Shown here one piece after another: positions 1-7,831 of a stretch of DNA of 64,000 nucleotides; the stretch's first letter is position 1; the number at the start of each line of letters is the position of its first letter. This DNA is from Deltaproteobacteria bacterium (GTDB lineage: Bacteria; Desulfobacterota; DSM-4660; Desulfatiglandales; HGW-15): NCBI GenBank assembly GCA_019310485.1, contig JAFDEF010000006.1, forward strand, positions 34,861 through 98,860, given 5' to 3'. The position numbers were made by a program, and so were the translations under genes. A model generated the notes under the pieces. That model did not search any database and was not told the DNA's origin. It worked only from the letters and a program-made list of their open reading frames with translations.

Positions 1-828
1 TTCACCCTTCTAAAAGAGTACGGGGAAAAAGCGACTCTTGTGGCAGGCGGAACTGATGTAATGGTGAAAATAAGGAACACGCGAAAAGCACCTGAGGTTC
101 TGATTTCCTTAAGAAGGCTTGAAGATCTCCGGTATATCAGAAAAAACGGCGGGTACCGTATAGGGGGTCTTACCACGCACAGGATGCTGGAGCTCTCCAA
201 TCTGGTGAGAACCGAGCTGTCGGCGCTTCACGATGCCGCATCCCAGGTGGGATCAGTTCAGGTCAGAAACGTTGCAACCCTGGGAGGGAATATCTGTAAT
301 GCAGCCCCATCTGCAGATACGGCTGCCCCTTTGCTGGTTTTGGATGCAGCCGTGGTTCTCGAGGGACCGGGAGGAAGACGCAGGGTTCCGATTGCTGAAT
401 TTTTCAAGGGAACCTACCGGACGGTGAAAGAACCCGATGAGGTGCTAATTGAGTTTGATATTCCTGAAAAGATGGGCGCCTTCGGAAGTGCTTACTGGAA
501 GCACTCGAGAAGAAAGGCAATGGAACTGCCGCTTATCGGAATAGCTGTGTCTGTTAAATTATCTGAAGCAAACGAAATTGAGGATTCTAGAATAGCCTTG
601 ACCGTAGCAGCCCCCACCCCCATAAGGGCCTACCTTGCCGAGGACTTTCTAAGGGGCAAGCCTTTTACCGACCAAGTACTCAAGGAAGCAGGGGAGATCG
701 CATCCTCTTCAGAGTGTTGCACTCTTAGGACCAGCTTACGCTGCGAAGCGTGGTATCGTGAAGACATGATAAAAATTTTTGTGCCACGCATGGCAAAGCT
801 GGCTGCTGAGCGCATAAAGAGTAGATGA
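1..828 (+). CDS. Molybdenum hydroxylase FAD-binding subunit (CoxM/XdhB-like), 5' truncated
   Basis: Medium subunit of a xanthine dehydrogenase-family hydroxylase; it carries the FAD that moves electrons between the iron-sulfur subunit and the acceptor. The frame is open from base 1, so the true start lies upstream and probably only a short N-terminal piece is missing. The two FAD-binding loops are visible: AGGTDVM near the start and TLGGNICNAAPSADT about 65 residues later. There is no cysteine-rich insertion of the kind that carries the extra 4Fe-4S cluster in 4-hydroxybenzoyl-CoA reductase beta, so that enzyme is less likely. It is followed by the [2Fe-2S] and molybdopterin subunits. The substrate cannot be read from this subunit. 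Confidence 0.93.
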   Translation, partial: FTLLKEYGEKATLVAGGTDVMVKIRNTRKAPEVLISLRRLEDLRYIRKNGGYRIGGLTTHRMLELSNLVRTELSALHDAASQVGSVQVRNVATLGGNICNAAPSADTAAPLLVLDAAVVLEGPGGRRRVPIAEFFKGTYRTVKEPDEVLIEFDIPEKMGAFGSAYWKHSRRKAMELPLIGIAVSVKLSEANEIEDSRIALTVAAPTPIRAYLAEDFLRGKPFTDQVLKEAGEIASSSECCTLRTSLRCEAWYREDMIKIFVPRMAKLAAERIKSR

Positions 829-905
829 ACGCAGTTGTTTAGAAAAAGAGTCTTGCGTCAGACCGAGGCCCGGAAGTTTTTTAAGTGAACTGGAGGAAAC
901 ATCTG

Positions 906-1388
906 ATGGAGAAAGTGTCTGTGTCTTTCACCTTAAATGGTGAGCCTGTAACAATAGAGGTCCCGACCACATGGAACCTTCTCAAGGTTTTGCGGGAATG
1001 TTTTGAGTTGAATGGCGCGAAAGAAGGTTGTGGTGTCGGGGAATGTGGTTGCTGCACTGTCATTGTGGACGGGGATGCAGTGAACTCTTGCATTTATCCA
1101 ATCCCGGAGATCGAGGGCAGATCAGTCCTTAGTGTTGAAGGGATATCGGGGACGGACGGAGGCTTGCACCCTCTTCAAAAAGCGTTTTTAGAAAACAATG
1201 CCGTGCAATGCGGGTTTTGTACCTCGGGGATGATAATGTCGGCAAAAGCCCTGTTGGACAAAAATCCTGAGCCTACGGAAGACGAGATCAGGACAGGCAT
1301 CTCGGGCAATTTCTGCCGATGTACGGGTTATGTACAGATAGTGGAAGCGATTGAAATGGCCGCAAAGAACAAAGAGGGTAATTTCTAG
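906..1388 (+). CDS. Molybdenum hydroxylase [2Fe-2S] subunit (CoxS/XdhC-like)
   Basis: Small subunit with two [2Fe-2S] clusters linking the molybdenum centre to FAD. The N-terminal plant-type ferredoxin motif (GCGVGECGCCTVIVDG, then a further Cys) and the C-terminal helical cluster (QCGFCTSG, then GNFCRCTGY) are both complete. The chosen ATG at 906 has GGAGGA eight bases upstream; an in-frame GTG at 885 would precede that ribosome site and is rejected. At 160 residues it has the usual family length. It sits 77 bp after the FAD subunit and 11 bp before the molybdopterin subunit. Confidence 0.95.
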   Translation: MEKVSVSFTLNGEPVTIEVPTTWNLLKVLRECFELNGAKEGCGVGECGCCTVIVDGDAVNSCIYPIPEIEGRSVLSVEGISGTDGGLHPLQKAFLENNAVQCGFCTSGMIMSAKALLDKNPEPTEDEIRTGISGNFCRCTGYVQIVEAIEMAAKNKEGNF

Positions 1389-1399
1389 GGGAGGAGAGG

Positions 1400-3796
1400 A
1401 TGAGCGAATATTTATACGTGGGGAAAAGTACGCCACGAACGATTGAAACAGACAAAGTGACGGGCAGGGCTGTTTATATAAGTGACTTGAGACGGCCTGG
1501 AATGCTGTTTGGAAAAATACTTTACAGTAGATATGCCCATGCAAAAATCAAAGGTATTGATACCTCGAAGGCGGAAAAGCTTCAAGGCGTGAGGGCGGTC
1601 TTAACAGGCCGTGATATCCCAGAGGTTAGAGTGGGGTTCCTGAAAGATCAAACAGTGCTGAAAAAAGATGTTGTCCGCCAGTTCAGAGACGAGGTGGCGG
1701 CTGTGGCAGCCACAAGTCCGGAAATAGCGGAAGAAGCTCTGGGCTTGATTGAGGTGGAATACGAGGAGCTTCCGGCAGTTTTTGATCCTATAGAGGCTAT
1801 GAAGGAAGATGCTCCTCTTGTCCATGAGATAGATGCAAGGGGGAGACCTGTGAGGAGCAATATTCTTCCACTCCCCTGGAAATTTAGTGCCGGGGACATT
1901 GAACAGGGCCGCAAGGATTCGGCTTATATTGCCAAAGATAACGTGAGAACCACATGGGTGAATCAATGCTGTATGGGGACCAGCGGGTGCGTGGCTGAGT
2001 TTGACATGAACAACAATCTTACTCTTTACAGCCAGACGAATGTTCCTTTTCTGGGCAAACAGAGGATTGTGGAGTACCTGAGAAACATCGGATTGAAGGG
2101 AAGCAGGGTAAGGGTTGTTAATCCCATTGTGGGGGGCAGTTTCGGGACAAAGCTGGATACAGATATATACGAATTCATAGCCGTTCAGCTTGCCCTCAGA
2201 ACCCGGAAGCCCGTAAAAATTCTTTTCACCAGGGAAGAGGAGTTTCGCGCCCTGCCTCCGAGGCAACCTGCGATATTTGAGATAGAGCAGGGGTGCGACA
2301 AGGAAGGAAAGCTAACCTTTAGAAAGGTGGAGGCAATCTTGGACAATGGAGCCTACACCTCATGGGGAGCAACCACTCCCTCGGTAATGATGATGCCCAT
2401 TTCTTCCCTGTACCGCGTTCCTAATGTCAGTTTTAATGCAACGTGCGTTTACACCAACAACATTTACTGCCAGGCTATGAGAGGATACGGGAATCCTCAG
2501 GCCACTTTTGCCGTGGAAACCTCAATGGATAGCCTTGCAGAGGAGGCGGGGATCGATCCGGCTGAGCTAAGGTTGATCAATTGTAACAAGCCCGGAGAGT
2601 TGACCCCCATGAGGCTGAAAATAACCACCTGCCCTCTGGACAGATGCATTAAGACGGTGCAGGAAAAAATTAACTGGAAGGAGAAGCGCGGAAAACGCAA
2701 CGGCAGGGGCATCGGGATGGCATCTTTGATCCACGTGGCAGGTGGGGCAAGAGTGTACAAATCAGATGGTCACGGAATAATGGTCAAGGTGGATCAGAAT
2801 GGAAATGTGGATGTGCTGGAAAGCGGAACCGACCAGGGCCAGGGCTCTCCAACGGTGATTTCCCAGATGGTTGCAGAAGCTCTGGGCTTTAGGCCCGAAG
2901 ATGTCTCTATCACACTGGGCGATACTGCATTGTGCCTGTGGGATGCCGGAACGCATGCAAGCAGACATACCTTTATGGCCGGGAACGCTGCAATAAGGGC
3001 GTGTGACAAGGCAAAGAAGCAGATCCTGGAAATGGCTGTTGAGCACATGCCGGAGATTGTGGAGTACAAACTGAAGCGGAAAGAGAGAAAAGACCCGGAT
3101 TTTCAAATGCCCGACCTTGACTACAGCCTGATAAGTGAGCCTGATAAGCTGGACATAAAGGACAGGTACATTTTTCCGAAAAATCAGCCAGAGCATCCTT
3201 ACTTTAGAATGGAAGTGAGTGAGGTGCTCACAAGAGGCTTGCACGTTGGGACCGGCGAGAGCAAAGTGGTTGTGGGGGAGGCTTTCTACGATCCTCCCAC
3301 AGAAATGCTGGACAGAGAGATGAAAGGTAATTATTCATGTACTTATGCTTTTGGAACTACCGCAGTAGAAGTGGAAGTGGACCGGGAAACCGGGGAGGTG
3401 AAGATTCTTAATCTCTTTGCGGCACACGACGTGGGCAGAGCAATGAATCCAACCCTAGTCAAAGGGCAAATCTATGGTGCCGCGTACATGGGGGTTGGCT
3501 ACGGTCTTACCGAGCAACTCCAACTGAGAAACGGCAGAGTGATGAACCCCAATTTCCGGGATTACAAGATGCTCACTGCCAAGGATGTGGTGCCGGTGGT
3601 TCCACTCGTAATTGAGGAACCGGATGCCGACGGGCCGTTTGGCGCAAAAGGGATTGGTGAGCCAGGGCTTGTTCCCACTGCTCCCGCTATTGCCAATGCT
3701 ATCTACGATGCCATAGGTGTAAGGATTACTGATTTGCCCATTACTGCGGAAAAAGTTCTGGTCGCTTTGAAAAAGAAAGCGGGAGAGCAAAGCTAA
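1400..3796 (+). CDS. Molybdenum hydroxylase molybdopterin-binding large subunit
   Basis: Catalytic subunit (798 aa) of the xanthine dehydrogenase/aldehyde oxidase family; it hydroxylates its substrate at the Mo-cofactor using water-derived oxygen. It has the N-terminal 'a/b hammerhead' domain, the cofactor loop VGGSFGTKLD, the substrate-channel segment AMRGYGNPQATFAVE, and the C-terminal FGAKGIGEPGLVPTAP with the active-site Glu. AMRGYG replaces the AYRCSFR signature of form I CO dehydrogenase, so this is not a CO dehydrogenase. A GAGGAGA ribosome site precedes the ATG. The neighbours (hydantoinase A/B and a CoA-linked fusion) suggest ring hydroxylation before hydrolytic opening, but the substrate is an inference. 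Confidence 0.94.
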   Translation: MSEYLYVGKSTPRTIETDKVTGRAVYISDLRRPGMLFGKILYSRYAHAKIKGIDTSKAEKLQGVRAVLTGRDIPEVRVGFLKDQTVLKKDVVRQFRDEVAAVAATSPEIAEEALGLIEVEYEELPAVFDPIEAMKEDAPLVHEIDARGRPVRSNILPLPWKFSAGDIEQGRKDSAYIAKDNVRTTWVNQCCMGTSGCVAEFDMNNNLTLYSQTNVPFLGKQRIVEYLRNIGLKGSRVRVVNPIVGGSFGTKLDTDIYEFIAVQLALRTRKPVKILFTREEEFRALPPRQPAIFEIEQGCDKEGKLTFRKVEAILDNGAYTSWGATTPSVMMMPISSLYRVPNVSFNATCVYTNNIYCQAMRGYGNPQATFAVETSMDSLAEEAGIDPAELRLINCNKPGELTPMRLKITTCPLDRCIKTVQEKINWKEKRGKRNGRGIGMASLIHVAGGARVYKSDGHGIMVKVDQNGNVDVLESGTDQGQGSPTVISQMVAEALGFRPEDVSITLGDTALCLWDAGTHASRHTFMAGNAAIRACDKAKKQILEMAVEHMPEIVEYKLKRKERKDPDFQMPDLDYSLISEPDKLDIKDRYIFPKNQPEHPYFRMEVSEVLTRGLHVGTGESKVVVGEAFYDPPTEMLDREMKGNYSCTYAFGTTAVEVEVDRETGEVKILNLFAAHDVGRAMNPTLVKGQIYGAAYMGVGYGLTEQLQLRNGRVMNPNFRDYKMLTAKDVVPVVPLVIEEPDADGPFGAKGIGEPGLVPTAPAIANAIYDAIGVRITDLPITAEKVLVALKKKAGEQS

Positions 3797-3847
3797 AGGG
3801 AAGCTCCTGCCGGGGAAGAAAGATTCATATGGGACCTGGAGGAATAG

Positions 3848-5941
3848 ATGGCTGAAAAATTTTATCGGTTGGGCTGCGACATTGGCGGCACATTCACTGA
3901 CTTTGTTCTGCTTAATGACCGGACAGGGGAGATAAAGATAAACAAGTGTCTCACGACTCCCAGGGATCCCTCTGATGCTGTTGAACAGGGCATTAGGGAA
4001 TTACAGGGGGAAGTACCGGAATTCGTGGGCATGCTGGACGAGGTTATTCACGGGACGACCCTTGTCATTAACTCTATTATAGAGAGAAGAGGTGCAAAGA
4101 CCGGCCTGATTACCACCAAGGGCTTCCGAGACGTGCTGGAACTCGGAAGAGAGATTCGGTACGCCCCTTATGATATTTTTGCCGAATTTCCCAAACCCTT
4201 GATCCCCAGGCGACTCCGGCTGGAGGTGGACGAGAGAATCAGAAGCGATGGCAGCGTTTTGAAGCCTCTGGATCCGGAAGAGGCCAGAAGTGTGGTAAAG
4301 ACACTGATAAACATGGGAGTAGAATCAATTGCAGTATGCCTGATTAACTCTTTTGAAAATCCCACCCATGAACTGATGATCAAAGAGATTATAGAAAAGG
4401 AGGCCCCCGATGTTTCAGTTTCCATTTCCTACCATGTCCTCCCCCAGATAAGGGAGTATGAAAGAACAAGCACTACTGTGACAAATGCATACGTTAAACC
4501 GTTGACGGGCAGGTACCTTTCGAAGCTTTCAAGCAGGCTTGAGGCCATTGGATCCAGGGGTAAACTTTTTATTATGCTGTCAAGCGGAGGCATCACTTCG
4601 GTGGAAACCGCCGCGGAATTCCCTGTAAGGATAATAGAGTCAGGACCCACTGCGGCAGTGATTGCAGGGGAGTATTTCGGCAAGCTGTTCAACATTCCCG
4701 ACATGTTCTGTTTTGACATGGGAGGAACTACGGCCAAGTCATGCTTGATACAGGGAGGTGTTGCCGGGGTTGTCCCAACGTTTGAGGTCGGCAGGGTTCA
4801 GAGATTCATGAAAGGAAGCGGGCTGACCATCCAGGTGCCTGTGGTGGACCTGATGGAGATCGGGGCAGGCGGGGGGAGCATCGCCAAGATGAGCAGGATG
4901 GGGACGCTCCAGGTTGGCCCAGAAAGCTCAGGTGCTGATCCCGGGCCTGTTTGTTATGCTCGTGGGGGAACCGAGCCGTGTGTCACGGACGCTGATCTCC
5001 TGCTTGGCTATCTTGACGAGAACTACTTCCTCGGTGGAGAAATGAAGCTTGACAAGGAAGCAGCCAGGCGGAGCGTGGAAGAAAAAATAGCAAAGCCTCT
5101 GGGAGTCTCGTTTATAAAGGCAGTTTGGGGGATACATGATTTGATAAATGAAACCATGGCCGGGGCAGCCAAGACCCATATTGCGGAGAAAGGGGGCAAT
5201 CCTAAGATTGTGACGGTCGCTGCATTCGGGGGTGCCGGTCCCGTGCATGCTTATGGACTTGCCAAGAAGCTCGGGGCTCCACGCCTGATGGTTCCTCCTA
5301 ATGCTGGAGTCGGCTCTGCGCTCGGGTTTTTCACCGCGCCCCGTGCCTTTGATCTTGTCAGGAGCCACAAGATTTCTCTCAAAGATGCGGACTTTGGTGA
5401 AATTGAGAATATTTTCAAGGAAATGGAACAAGAAGGTGCCAAAACTTTGCAAAAGGCGGGGGGAGAACAGGAGATCGGGTTTGAACGATCGCTTGACATG
5501 AGATTTGTCGGACAGGGATCGGAGACTAATCTTTCAATCTCTCAAGGGGATTTTAGAACATTCAAGAAAGAAGATATCCGCTCGCTTTTTGATAGTGTCT
5601 ACAAAAAACTCTACGGGAGAACCTATCCTGACTCAGAGGTAGAGTTCATTAATTTCAAAGTAAGAGCCAAGCTGCCGGAACGCTTGTTACAATTGCCCGA
5701 AATAAAAACCAGATCCGGCGCTCTTGAGGATGCAATCAAGGGGCAGCGCTCAGCCTATTCCGGGATTGCCGGAGATTTTATCCCGTATACTGTTTATGAT
5801 AGATACAGACTTTTTCCGGGGGCGGAATTGAAGGGGCCTGCTATTATTGAAGAAAGGGAATCAACAGTGGTGGTAGGCGAAGATTGCCGGGTATCGGTTG
5901 ATGGCTATGGGTTCCTGTGGATAGACTTGAGGGCGGCTTAA
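3848..5941 (+). CDS. Hydantoinase/oxoprolinase subunit A (HyuA family)
   Basis: ATP-dependent amidohydrolase subunit of the N-methylhydantoinase/5-oxoprolinase/acetone carboxylase superfamily. The N-terminal GCDIGGTFTDFVLL is the phosphate-binding loop of the actin-like ATPase fold, a second loop FDMGGTTAKSCLI lies near residue 290, and HGTTLVINSIIERRG is the conserved family segment. Its 697 residues match bacterial HyuA. It is paired with a HyuB homologue 131 bp downstream, and the gamma subunit needed by acetone carboxylase is absent. It probably cleaves a cyclic amide or a related activated ring, perhaps the product of the upstream hydroxylase; that link is inferred from gene order only. 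Confidence 0.92.
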   Translation: MAEKFYRLGCDIGGTFTDFVLLNDRTGEIKINKCLTTPRDPSDAVEQGIRELQGEVPEFVGMLDEVIHGTTLVINSIIERRGAKTGLITTKGFRDVLELGREIRYAPYDIFAEFPKPLIPRRLRLEVDERIRSDGSVLKPLDPEEARSVVKTLINMGVESIAVCLINSFENPTHELMIKEIIEKEAPDVSVSISYHVLPQIREYERTSTTVTNAYVKPLTGRYLSKLSSRLEAIGSRGKLFIMLSSGGITSVETAAEFPVRIIESGPTAAVIAGEYFGKLFNIPDMFCFDMGGTTAKSCLIQGGVAGVVPTFEVGRVQRFMKGSGLTIQVPVVDLMEIGAGGGSIAKMSRMGTLQVGPESSGADPGPVCYARGGTEPCVTDADLLLGYLDENYFLGGEMKLDKEAARRSVEEKIAKPLGVSFIKAVWGIHDLINETMAGAAKTHIAEKGGNPKIVTVAAFGGAGPVHAYGLAKKLGAPRLMVPPNAGVGSALGFFTAPRAFDLVRSHKISLKDADFGEIENIFKEMEQEGAKTLQKAGGEQEIGFERSLDMRFVGQGSETNLSISQGDFRTFKKEDIRSLFDSVYKKLYGRTYPDSEVEFINFKVRAKLPERLLQLPEIKTRSGALEDAIKGQRSAYSGIAGDFIPYTVYDRYRLFPGAELKGPAIIEERESTVVVGEDCRVSVDGYGFLWIDLRAA

Positions 5942-6072
5942 AGCCGGCTACTCTAGAACAAGGGGCAGAAAAGACGCCGCAACCAGTCACTGAGGTTATG
6001 ATGGGATGGGCTTTCTCACCCGCAAATTCCTAGGAGGAGCGAGCAAACGATTGTCTAGAAGCGGAGGAGTTT

Positions 6073-7797
6073 ATGTCCAGGAAATTTGATCCAATAACTT
6101 TGGAGATACTCTGGCGGAGACTCATCTCCATAGTGGATGAGGCGGACAGCACGGTATCGAGGACTGCGTTTTCAAGCCTTTTGAGAGATGCGCATGATTA
6201 CACATGCATGTTTACTGATCGAAAGGGGAGGGAGCTGGCCCAGGGCACGTTTGCAACGCCGGGGCAGTCGGGAGCGATGGCACTCGGGATAAAGAACATC
6301 GTGCAAAAGCTTGAACTTGAGAGTTGCAAGGAAGGCGATGTATTTATCACTAATGATCCCTGGGCCCTGGCAGGGCATTTAAACGATGTGTGTGTAATGA
6401 GCCCGATTTTCTACAAGGGTACTCTGACAGCCTTTACAGCATGCGTTTTTCACCACTCTGATATAGGAGGCCGGGTTTCCTCCGACAATCACGAAGTATT
6501 CGAAGAAGGGCTTTTCATCCCGCTTGTGAAACTTTACGAGGGGGGCACGCTGAATGAATCTGTCATGGAGATGATCAAGTGGAATGTAAGGACACCGGAC
6601 GAGGTTGTCGGAGATATCAGGTCTCAGATAGCTGCAAACCATGTATGCAGCGAAAAGATATGCCAGATGCTCGAAGACAATAATCTGGATGGCCTTGACG
6701 ACCTGGCTGATGAAATCATCGAGCGCACCGAGAAAAGCATGAGGGGCGCAATAGAAAAGATCCCGGACGGCATTTACAGGGCCGAGGGGATCGTTGAGCA
6801 GATGGAAGGCAAAGAAGACATAATAATAAAGGCTGCAGTAGAGGTGAAGGGAAGTGAAATTATTGTGGATCTGGCCGGATCTTCCCCTCAAGTCGACTGG
6901 GGCGGCAATGTCGTTTACAACTTCACCTACGCTTATGTTTTTATGGCTTTGAAGAGTATGTTTGACCCCGACATCCCGAACAACGACGGCTGTGCCGCTC
7001 CGATATCAATGAGGGCACCGGAGGGAACGGTAGTCAATTGCAAATTTCCGGCAGCGGTTGCAGCCAGGATGCAGGTTGGGCACTTTATGACTGAGATCAT
7101 TTACAAGGCTCTGGCTGATGCAGTCCCCGACAGGGTCATTGCTGGAAGTGGAGGGACGCCGGCCACAATGAATGTCTTCTATGGGAAGAGAAACAATGGA
7201 AGCCCCTGGCATTCAGTTATCATCAGGGGCGGTGGAATGGGCGCGAGCGCCAGGGCAGACGGCCACTATGTTTCTATTTTTCCTGCAAACGGCGCAAACA
7301 CCCCTGTTGAAATATTTGAAAGCGATACCCCGCTCCTGGTTGAAAAGCGTGAGCTTCTACCGGATTCAGGTGGGCCGGGAAAAATGAAGGGAGGCCTGGG
7401 CAGGCGTGTAATCTTTCGGGTTCCTGATGATGAGTATGCTCCGATTCCTCCTGTAAGCCTGGGCATCCAATCGGGGAGATATCGCTATGCGCCTGAGGGG
7501 CTTTTTGGGGGTAAGAATGGAGCAAAAGCGCGGTTCTTGGTCAACGGTGAGGCTGGGAACCCTTACGGACTCACCCAGCTTGTGCCGGGTGACGAGGTGA
7601 TCATGGATGCTGCAGGCGGCGGGGGCTATGGCAATCCGTTTGAGCGTGATCCTGAAATGGTCGAACGAGATGTCGTGGAAGGATACGTGAGCATGGAAAG
7701 CGCAAAGGAAGATTATGGCGTTGTTGTCATCCCGGAAACCATGAAAGCGGACATTGAACAGACAATGAAACTGCGAAAATCTCTTGCAAGGAGATGA
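6073..7797 (+). CDS. Hydantoinase/oxoprolinase subunit B (HyuB family)
   Basis: Partner of HyuA (574 aa). The N-terminus begins with DPITLEILWRRLISIVDEA, typical of the B subunit, followed by RDAHDYTCMFTDRKGRELAQG; the C-terminus has GGGGYGNPFERDPE and EDYGVVV as in N-methylhydantoinase B. GGAGGAG lies just upstream of the ATG. The 131 bp before it contains no gene. Its tail overlaps the extreme 5' extension of the next reading frame, whose true start is however at 7832. Together with HyuA it should form an ATP-dependent ring-opening or carboxylating complex; the substrate is unknown. Confidence 0.92.
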   Translation: MSRKFDPITLEILWRRLISIVDEADSTVSRTAFSSLLRDAHDYTCMFTDRKGRELAQGTFATPGQSGAMALGIKNIVQKLELESCKEGDVFITNDPWALAGHLNDVCVMSPIFYKGTLTAFTACVFHHSDIGGRVSSDNHEVFEEGLFIPLVKLYEGGTLNESVMEMIKWNVRTPDEVVGDIRSQIAANHVCSEKICQMLEDNNLDGLDDLADEIIERTEKSMRGAIEKIPDGIYRAEGIVEQMEGKEDIIIKAAVEVKGSEIIVDLAGSSPQVDWGGNVVYNFTYAYVFMALKSMFDPDIPNNDGCAAPISMRAPEGTVVNCKFPAAVAARMQVGHFMTEIIYKALADAVPDRVIAGSGGTPATMNVFYGKRNNGSPWHSVIIRGGGMGASARADGHYVSIFPANGANTPVEIFESDTPLLVEKRELLPDSGGPGKMKGGLGRRVIFRVPDDEYAPIPPVSLGIQSGRYRYAPEGLFGGKNGAKARFLVNGEAGNPYGLTQLVPGDEVIMDAAGGGGYGNPFERDPEMVERDVVEGYVSMESAKEDYGVVVIPETMKADIEQTMKLRKSLARR

Positions 7798-7831
7798 GAA
7801 ACTAAAACGATTTTCCAGAAGGAGTAGAGCC

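Noticed and set aside
1400..3796. Aerobic carbon monoxide dehydrogenase CoxL
   Set aside because: The AYRCSFR active-site signature is absent; AMRGYG is found instead.
3848..7797. Acetone carboxylase
   Set aside because: Only A- and B-type subunits are present; the small gamma subunit is missing and the ends of HyuB match N-methylhydantoinase B.
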